Origin: Arcobacteraceae bacterium
Lineage (GTDB): Bacteria > Campylobacterota > Campylobacteria > Campylobacterales > Arcobacteraceae
DNA: 64,000 nucleotides
Direction: 5' to 3'
NCBI GenBank assembly: GCA_028687375.1
Contig: JAQUAG010000009.1
Span: 1 to 64,000 of the forward strand
Below the pieces are notes generated by a model. That model ran no database searches. It was not told where the DNA came from and saw only the letters and a list, made by a program, of their open reading frames with translations. The position numbers and the translations under genes were made by a program. This document shows positions 57,905 to 64,000 of the stretch, piece by piece (the first letter of the stretch is position 1; the number at the start of each line of letters is the position of its first letter).

Positions 57905-58858
57905 TCACGTAGCATTTGGATTGAGTTTTAAAAGAATTAAGTCGGCCACTATATTCCCTAAAAGTGTCAAAAATGCTCCAATTACAAGTATCCCCATAAT
58001 CACAGGATAATCATGGCTCATAGCACTTTGAAAAAACAAAAGCCCCATTCCATCGATACTAAAAATAGTTTCTAAAATAACACTCCCACCTAAAATTCCT
58101 GGAAGTGATAATCCAAGTAAAGTGACAATAGTAGGATAAAGATTTGGTAAAATATAAAATCTTAAAATAGTATAGGTTCCTAATCCTCTAGCTTTTGCAA
58201 AAAAAACATAATCACTTTTTAAAATCTCTAAAGTTAAAGATCGAATATAAAGAGTAAGTGTTCCAATACCACCAAAGACTATTACAAAAATAGGTAACAT
58301 CAAGTGCCACGAAATATCTAAATACTTAGCAACCCCATTTAAACTATCATCACTTGAAATTCCTGTAAGTGGCAAGATAGAAAAAGTGATAGCAAAGATA
58401 TAAATTCCAATAAGTGCTAAATAAAAAGATGGCATCGAAAAACTCAAAATTGAAAGTTGTTCTACAAACTTATCTACCTTTGAGCCATTTTTAAAAGCTG
58501 CATAGATTCCCAAAAAAAGTGAAATTATAAAAACAAAAAAGATACTAATAATATTGATAGCCAATGTAATAGGCAATCTTTGTAAAATTTCATCTTTGAC
58601 CATCTCTCCACTACTAAAAGATATTCCAAAATCAAGTACCATTATATTTCCAATCCAAGAGAAAAATTGGATATAGAGTGGTTTATCAAGATTATAGATA
58701 GCTTTAAGATGAGATATGGATTCTTCTGTGATATTTGGATTAAGCTCACCACTTGCAAAAAAACTATTTGGTGCTAGATGAACAACAAGAAATGAGATAA
58801 GGGAGATGATAAAAAGCATCACAAAAAGATAGATAAATTTTCGTAGTATTAAATTCAT
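57905..58858 (-). CDS. Peptide-type ABC transporter permease (DppB/YejB-like), orphan
   Basis: This 317-residue permease has FIYLFVMLFIISLISFLVVH then LAPNSFF, the DppB-type N-terminal helix, YNLDKPLYIQFFSWIGNIMV, a six-helix core and the EAA-type loop YVFFAKARGLGTYTILRFYI then LPNLYPTIVTLLG. VILETIFSIDGMGLLFFQSA is also typical. The usual second permease, ATPases and binding protein are not next to it in this window. It overlaps acpS by 4 bp, so it is at least coexpressed with it. Confidence 0.88.
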   Translation of the reverse strand: MNLILRKFIYLFVMLFIISLISFLVVHLAPNSFFASGELNPNITEESISHLKAIYNLDKPLYIQFFSWIGNIMVLDFGISFSSGEMVKDEILQRLPITLAINIISIFFVFIISLFLGIYAAFKNGSKVDKFVEQLSILSFSMPSFYLALIGIYIFAITFSILPLTGISSDDSLNGVAKYLDISWHLMLPIFVIVFGGIGTLTLYIRSLTLEILKSDYVFFAKARGLGTYTILRFYILPNLYPTIVTLLGLSLPGILGGSVILETIFSIDGMGLLFFQSAMSHDYPVIMGILVIGAFLTLLGNIVADLILLKLNPNAT

Positions 58859-59208
58859 TTTTTGTACACATTCACTACAACAGCAATAGCCAAATCCCCA
58901 TCGTGCGTGATACTAAGATGGGAATTTTTGATGTTGTATTTTTTTCGAATAGATTTTTTGTATTTGATGATTGGTTGTCCAGATGGCAGTTTTTTTATCT
59001 TAATATCATGAAATCCACACTCTTTCCCTATCCCTGTTCCAAGTGCTTTACTTGCAGCTTCTTTTGCAGCCCAAAAACCAGCATAAGAGAGCACTTTTTT
59101 CCCTAAAGCAATCTCTTTTGGTGAGAGAAACTTCCGTAATCCCTTTTCTCCCCATCTATTATAAAGCTTCTCTATTCGACTTATTATCGTGACATCTATA
59201 CCTATCAT
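58855..59208 (-). CDS. acpS: Holo-[acyl-carrier-protein] synthase
   Basis: This 117-residue enzyme has MIGIDVTIISRIEKLYNRWG (with the magnesium Asp5), the FLSPKEIALGKK segment and YAGFWAAKEAASKALGTGIG (Glu/Lys active site). PIIKYKKSIRKKYNIKNSHL then SISHDGD-like SITHDGDLAIAVVVN ends it. It transfers 4'-phosphopantetheine from CoA to the acyl carrier protein Ser34. The length is standard. It starts the unit that includes the permease. Confidence 0.95.
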   Translation of the reverse strand: MIGIDVTIISRIEKLYNRWGEKGLRKFLSPKEIALGKKVLSYAGFWAAKEAASKALGTGIGKECGFHDIKIKKLPSGQPIIKYKKSIRKKYNIKNSHLSITHDGDLAIAVVVNVYKK

Positions 59209-59335
59209 TTAATCTTCTTTTACATATTTTATTTGTGCAGTTATATTACAAAAAAAGCTATTTTATGTCGCTTTACTGTAATCCAAGGGTAACTATTAGT
59301 TATTACTATTTCGCATTTAACAAACGGAGACTATT

Positions 59336-61894
59336 TTGAAACAAACTTCAATATCGAAAAAATTTATTTATACAGCGATAATTATTGCACTTATTGCATT
59401 TATTGGAAGTTTTTTTATACTTAATATTTACAAGTCAAGTATGAAAACAAAAATATATGATCAAACAAAAGTAGAACTTTTAAGAATTTTAGATGGTCAA
59501 ATTACTACAAAAAAAGAGATTGGTATCACAAATGCTACTTCTATAGCAAATTCTCAAATTGTACAAAATGCGCTTAGTGCTGAAGATAGAACACTTGCAA
59601 TTGATTATATGATAAATGTAAGAAATGGTATGAATAAAAATACAAATTTTAAAAATGTTAAAGTTCATATTCATACAAAAGAGAATCTTTCATTTATACG
59701 AAGTTGGCAGACAAGTAGCTATGACGATGATTTAAGTGAAGATAGAAAAGGTGTTGTGGAAGTTAATCAAAATAAAACTATTTTAAATGGTTTTGATATT
59801 ATTGATGACAATCTTCTTATGACTGCAATTATCCCTGTTATGGATAAACAAGAAAATCATTTTGGTTCATTGGAATTTATCCAAGGTGTTGATTCAATAG
59901 CAAAATCGTACAAAGCTTCAAATGGTGCATCATTATTATTAATGCCTAAAAAACTAGCACTTTATGATTTAGATGAGGAGACTCTTTTATTTAAAAAAGA
60001 GTATATCATCTCACAAAAGATGGTTGATGGGAATTTTACAAAAGAGTTAGCAACACTAGACCTCAATACACTTTTTTCAACCCCTTATCTTCTCACACAA
60101 AACTATTTAATAACCTCATCTAAAGTAACAGATATTACAGGAAGAGTAGTTGGTTATTTTATCGTTGCTAAAAAATTAGAAGATGTCGAAATGGCAGTTG
60201 ATGATGCAACTTCACTTATCATAGTTGCTCTCATCCTTATTGCTTTAGTGATAGCTTTGATGACAATATCATCAATTTATAATCTAAATACAATTGTTTT
60301 AAAAAGGATAAAGTCTCTTAAAAATGCTATTGATGATATACGAAAAACTAACCTTGCTAATAGTATTGAAAATGATTTTGTTGATGAAATTGGTGAAGTG
60401 TTACATAGTTTCAATAAATATATCAAATCAATCCAAGATGGTATCAATAAAGATGAAGAGGCGATTATTGAAGCGAAATCGGTAATTGGTAAAGTAAATG
60501 CTGGACTTTTTAACACAACTATCACAAAAGAAGCACATTCAAAAGGGGTAAATGCTCTAACAAATGAAATCAATATGATGATACAAACAACAGATAAAAA
60601 TCTAACTCATCTAGCAACTGCCCTTTTAGAATATGGAAATGCAAAATTTGACCATGAGATTTCACATCTTAATGGTGTAACTGGACTGATTGGTTCCATT
60701 TTATCTGGTATAAAAACGACAAGCTCAACTGTTTCTGAGATTTTAGCTTTGATTGATAATTCAAATAGACAAATAAACAAAAGTGCAAATGATTTAAATA
60801 GTTCATCATTGGTTCTAAGCAATGCAGCAACAAAGCAAGCAGCTGCACTTGAAGAAACAGCTGCTGCCATAGAAGAGATAACATCAACTATCAAACAAAG
60901 TAGTCAAAATGCTGTAAAAATGGCCAACTTTGCTTCAAATGTAACAACTTCTTCTAAAAATGGAGAGCTATTAGCGAATAATACAAGCTTATCGATGGAT
61001 GATATAGTTCAAAAAGTTAATGCTATTAATGAAGCTATCAATGTTATTGATCAAATTGCGTTTCAAACAAATATCCTCTCTTTAAATGCAGCTGTTGAAG
61101 CAGCAACTGCGGGAGAAGCTGGAAAAGGATTTGCAGTTGTTGCTGGTGAGGTACGAAACTTAGCAAATAGAAGTGCAGAAGCTGCAAGAGGTATCAAAAC
61201 AATTGTAAATCAAGCTATAGAAAAAGCCAATGAAGGGAAAGATATAGCAACCTCAATGATAAATGGATACAAACAACTCAATAATGATATTTCACAAACT
61301 ACAGAACTAATCCATGAAGTAGCAAGTGCCTCAAAAGAGCAAGAGTTAGCGATGAGCCAGATTAACAATAATATCAATGACTTAGATAGAGTAACACAAG
61401 AAAATGCAAATGAAGCTTCAAAAATCAATGAAATGGCAAATCAATTGGAATCTCTTACAAATTATCTTGGAGATATTTTAAAACAAACATCATTTTCAAA
61501 AGAGGCTAGAAAAAGGGTTTGTGACCCTCAACTTATGTTTACGGTCAATAGACTCAAAGCTGACCATATTGTATTTAAAAATGATTCAATGTCATCTTGT
61601 CAAATCAACAAATCATTCCAAGTAGCTGATCATTCGCAATGTGCTCTTGGAAAATGGATGGATACACTCGAAGATGAGGATTTTACAAAATCAACAAAAT
61701 GGGAGGTACTTAAAGATGCTCATGAAAAAGTTCATACAATGACTCAAGATGTTGTTGACTTGTATTGTGGTGATTATTCAAATGGTCAAATCATATCAGT
61801 TACCGATAAACTAGAACAAAATATAGAAAATGTCTTCCAAGTTTTAGATGAACTAAGAGAAGAGAAATGTACAAAAATAAAACACAACAAATAA
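59336..61894 (+). CDS. Methyl-accepting chemotaxis protein with C-terminal CZB zinc domain
   Basis: The start is TTG at 59336, five bases after a GGAGA ribosome site. The 852-residue receptor has TM1 near 12-30, a large periplasmic sensor (about 31-285, [20 protein letters not shown] onward), TM2 near 290-315 and HAMP. The signalling hairpin contains [20 protein letters not shown] then [20 protein letters not shown]. The last 110 residues are a CZB domain with [22 protein letters not shown] and [16 protein letters not shown], giving the zinc-binding His/Cys/His set. Such domains sense zinc or oxidants such as hypochlorite. Confidence 0.93.
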   Translation: MKQTSISKKFIYTAIIIALIAFIGSFFILNIYKSSMKTKIYDQTKVELLRILDGQITTKKEIGITNATSIANSQIVQNALSAEDRTLAIDYMINVRNGMNKNTNFKNVKVHIHTKENLSFIRSWQTSSYDDDLSEDRKGVVEVNQNKTILNGFDIIDDNLLMTAIIPVMDKQENHFGSLEFIQGVDSIAKSYKASNGASLLLMPKKLALYDLDEETLLFKKEYIISQKMVDGNFTKELATLDLNTLFSTPYLLTQNYLITSSKVTDITGRVVGYFIVAKKLEDVEMAVDDATSLIIVALILIALVIALMTISSIYNLNTIVLKRIKSLKNAIDDIRKTNLANSIENDFVDEIGEVLHSFNKYIKSIQDGINKDEEAIIEAKSVIGKVNAGLFNTTITKEAHSKGVNALTNEINMMIQTTDKNLTHLATALLEYGNAKFDHEISHLNGVTGLIGSILSGIKTTSSTVSEILALIDNSNRQINKSANDLNSSSLVLSNAATKQAAALEETAAAIEEITSTIKQSSQNAVKMANFASNVTTSSKNGELLANNTSLSMDDIVQKVNAINEAINVIDQIAFQTNILSLNAAVEAATAGEAGKGFAVVAGEVRNLANRSAEAARGIKTIVNQAIEKANEGKDIATSMINGYKQLNNDISQTTELIHEVASASKEQELAMSQINNNINDLDRVTQENANEASKINEMANQLESLTNYLGDILKQTSFSKEARKRVCDPQLMFTVNRLKADHIVFKNDSMSSCQINKSFQVADHSQCALGKWMDTLEDEDFTKSTKWEVLKDAHEKVHTMTQDVVDLYCGDYSNGQIISVTDKLEQNIENVFQVLDELREEKCTKIKHNK

Positions 61895-61910
61895 AAAATG
61901 GAGAGATACA

Positions 61911-62312
61911 ATGAGTTACAATAATAGTAAAGAGATAATGTTAGCAGACAACGCTTTTATAGTTACAGAAACAGATTCTAAAGGGAAAATATTATTTGCA
62001 AATGAGGAGTTTTGTAAAATCGCAGAATATGAGAAAGAGGAATTAATTGGGCAACATCATAATCTTGTAAGACACCCAGATATGCCAAAAGACGCTTTTA
62101 AAGAGTTATGGGAAACAGTTCGTGTTGGAAAAGTTTGGACTGGCTATGTTAAAAATAAAACTAAAAATGGAAATTACTATTGGGTTTTTGCAACAATTTA
62201 TCCATTTACAAATGATAAAGGAAAACAATGTTTTATTTCATGTAGAAGAAAACCTTCAAGGGAGAAAATAGAAGAGATTGAAAGACACTATAAAACTCTT
62301 CCCATCTTGTAA
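61911..62312 (+). CDS. PAS-domain protein (Aer-like)
   Basis: This 133-residue protein is one PAS domain: AFIVTETDSKGKILFANEEF then CKIAEYEKEELIGQHHNLVR, HPDMPKDAFKELWETVRVGK and WTGYVKNKTKNGNYYWVFAT. RHPDMPKDAFKELW...GKxWxGxVKNKxKNGxYYWV is the signature of energy-taxis PAS domains that bind FAD or haem. No membrane or signalling part is present. It follows the chemoreceptor by 16 bp and has a GGAGA ribosome site, so it is probably cotranscribed. Confidence 0.9.
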   Translation: MSYNNSKEIMLADNAFIVTETDSKGKILFANEEFCKIAEYEKEELIGQHHNLVRHPDMPKDAFKELWETVRVGKVWTGYVKNKTKNGNYYWVFATIYPFTNDKGKQCFISCRRKPSREKIEEIERHYKTLPIL

Positions 62313-62365
62313 TCATAAAGAAATTAATTATACATATAATAATAGCAATAAGTGAGGAAAATTAT

Positions 62366-64000
62366 ATGCTTAATGATAAATGGACAAACATCTTAGAAAA
62401 AATTGATTTTGCTTTTCAACCAATAGTAAGTATCAAAAGTGGTAAATTATTTGCAGTAGAAGCACTTCTTCGAAACCACTATGAAGCTGGTGGATATGAC
62501 TCTATTTTTGCCCTTTTTGATGATGCTTATAGCGATGAAGTTTTATATCAACTCGATATAGAACTTAGGAAAAGAGCCCTTATTAAGTTTGTTACAATCG
62601 ATGCAAAAAATATTCAACTCTTTTACAATCTTGACAATAGACTTCTCTATATGCCAGATTTTAGTCAAGGAAATACAAGTATCATCTTGGAAAATCTAAA
62701 CCTTGATAAAAAAACAATCTGTTTTGAACTCAGTGAAAGGGGAACTCTCACAGATTCTCATGCAATATCTTCAATGGTAAAAAGATATAAACAAGAGGGA
62801 TTTGATATAGCAATCGATGACTTTGGAACAGGAATCGCTGGATTCCAACTCTTATATTATAGTGAAGCCAACTATATAAAAATAGATAGATTTTTTATTA
62901 GTAATATTCAAAATGATACAAAAAAGAGATTATTTTGTGCATCAATTATCAATATGTCCCATATTATGGGGATAAAAGTTATAGCTGAAGGGATTGAAAC
63001 TCTTGAAGAATACTATGTTTGTAAAGATATTGGTGCTGATTTATTGCAAGGTTATTTCATCCAAAAGCCTACAAAATATCCAATTGAAATATTAGACTGC
63101 TACGATATTATAAAAGAATCCTATAAAAATGATAAACGAGTTTTTGAAACAAATAAAATTGATAAAAATAAAATAAACTATATAGAACCTATGAGAATTG
63201 ATACTTCGTTGCACGACTTAATACTCTATTTCACTCAAAAATCAACTGCTACTTTTGTCCCTATTGTTGATGGACTCAATAATCTTTATGGAATTATTTA
63301 CGAAAAAGACATTAAACAAATCGCTTATTCACAATATGGAATGGCACTTGCAAAAAATAGTAATAGCTGTGATAAAATCAAAACATTTATAAAAGAACCA
63401 ATATCTTGTGAACTTCATTGGGGAGTTGATAAAGCTTTAGAGATTTATAATATACACGAGTATAATTCAAATGGTATTTTTATCACTAAAAATAATAAAT
63501 ATATTGGATTTATCGATGTAAATAATCTTCTTTCAATTGCGTATAATAGAAACTTAGAGATGGCAAAAGACCAAAATCCCCTTACGAAACTTAGTGGCAA
63601 TCAACAAATAGAAAACTTTATCAACCAAGCATTTATCACAAAAGAAACTTGCCATATTGTTTATTTTGATTTTAATGATTTCAAACCTTACAACGATTTA
63701 TATGGATTTAGACAAGGTGATCGAGCGATATTATTATTTGCTGATATTCTTAAAAAAGAGTTATCAAGTGATGTCTTTATTGGTCACATTGGGGGGGATG
63801 ATTTTTTCTTAGGTTACAAAAAAAGCCTCTATGAAGATGTTTATAGTGATGCTTTAAAAATTCAAAATTTATTTAAAGAAAATGTAAAACAATTTTATAA
63901 TGAAACAGATAGGGAGACAGGATTCATCACTACAAAAGACAGATTTGGAGAGATTCGTAAATTTGAGCTATTAAGTGTTTGTAGTGCAATTGTTGAAATA
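62366..64000 (+). CDS. EAL-CBS-GGDEF cyclic-di-GMP protein (partial, runs off the window)
   Basis: The ATG at 62366 follows GTGAGGAAA and the frame is open to the window end (about 545 residues). The N-terminal EAL domain has VEALLRNHYE, ICFELSERG, IAIDDFGTGIAGFQLLYYSE, YIKIDRFFI and VIAEGIETLEEYY with QGYFIQKP, so most catalytic residues of a phosphodiesterase are kept. A CBS-pair-like region follows (about residues 275-395). The GGDEF domain carries VYFDFNDFKPYNDLYGFRQG then DRAILLFA and the site GHIGGDDFFLGYK, GGDDF in place of GGDEF. The C-terminus is not in the window. Confidence 0.92.
   Translation, partial: MLNDKWTNILEKIDFAFQPIVSIKSGKLFAVEALLRNHYEAGGYDSIFALFDDAYSDEVLYQLDIELRKRALIKFVTIDAKNIQLFYNLDNRLLYMPDFSQGNTSIILENLNLDKKTICFELSERGTLTDSHAISSMVKRYKQEGFDIAIDDFGTGIAGFQLLYYSEANYIKIDRFFISNIQNDTKKRLFCASIINMSHIMGIKVIAEGIETLEEYYVCKDIGADLLQGYFIQKPTKYPIEILDCYDIIKESYKNDKRVFETNKIDKNKINYIEPMRIDTSLHDLILYFTQKSTATFVPIVDGLNNLYGIIYEKDIKQIAYSQYGMALAKNSNSCDKIKTFIKEPISCELHWGVDKALEIYNIHEYNSNGIFITKNNKYIGFIDVNNLLSIAYNRNLEMAKDQNPLTKLSGNQQIENFINQAFITKETCHIVYFDFNDFKPYNDLYGFRQGDRAILLFADILKKELSSDVFIGHIGGDDFFLGYKKSLYEDVYSDALKIQNLFKENVKQFYNETDRETGFITTKDRFGEIRKFELLSVCSAIVEI

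Overview
This window is low-GC bacterial chromosome from a Campylobacterota (Epsilonproteobacteria) genome. The signs are the gene order rplI-hslV-hslU, pheS-pheT-aroA-ispH and fabG-acpP-fabF-accA, the agmatine deiminase/N-carbamoylputrescine amidase pair, an EPS-associated MarR regulator, and a PAS/CZB chemoreceptor repertoire. An Arcobacter- or Sulfurimonas-like genus fits best, but the genus cannot be fixed from the sequence alone.

Positions 1-17,900 are a surface polysaccharide (O-antigen/capsule/EPS) locus read on the minus strand. It starts with a MarR-type EPS regulator and an intact nucleotide-sugar dehydrogenase. A small toxin-antitoxin pair follows, then genes for GDP-mannose and its derivatives (manC, manB, gmd, gmm-like), a TviB-like dehydrogenase and a UDP-glucuronate-epimerase-like gene. 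After these come an aminotransferase, several hexapeptide acyltransferases, glycosyltransferases of several families, a Wzx-like flippase, a Wzy-like polymerase and a PssE/PssD-like pair. Nearly every gene between about 920 and 16,100 is broken by frameshifts and short in-frame losses, while the residues that remain match their families well. I read this mainly as poor-quality sequence rather than biological decay, and I annotate those genes as frame-disrupted.

Positions 18,165-20,345 hold an SBP-domain sensor kinase, a small membrane protein and the scar of an older integrated element. Positions 20,346-30,221 are a genomic island in the 3' end of a tRNA-Met(CAT) gene, bounded by a 19-bp direct repeat. 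It carries a RelBE-like toxin-antitoxin pair, a membrane-anchored unknown, a 1047-residue STAND NTPase with a DUF4062/TIR-like N-terminus (a bacterial NLR-like, probable anti-phage protein), an unknown 367-residue protein, a small OB-like protein, a Rep_trans/RstA-like replication initiator, an HTH/excisionase-like protein and a tyrosine integrase. This looks like a small filamentous-phage-related or satellite-like element carrying a defence cargo, with no visible virion genes.

Positions 30,390-59,210 are well-preserved core genes, mostly on the minus strand: HslUV protease, ribosomal protein L9, a ferredoxin-thioredoxin-reductase/rhodanese fusion, a soluble histidine kinase, IspH, AroA, PheT and PheS; then a HIT protein, AccA, FabF, AcpP, FabG, the two putrescine enzymes, QueE and QueD. 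Next comes a complete phosphate regulon (pstSCAB, phoU, a PhoB-like regulator and a PhoR-like kinase) with a Pho-box-like repeat before pstS, a ChaA-like antiporter, a chemoreceptor, an orphan peptide-type ABC permease and AcpS. Positions 59,336-64,000 are a plus-strand signalling cluster: a CZB chemoreceptor, a PAS protein, and an EAL-CBS-GGDEF protein that runs off the end.
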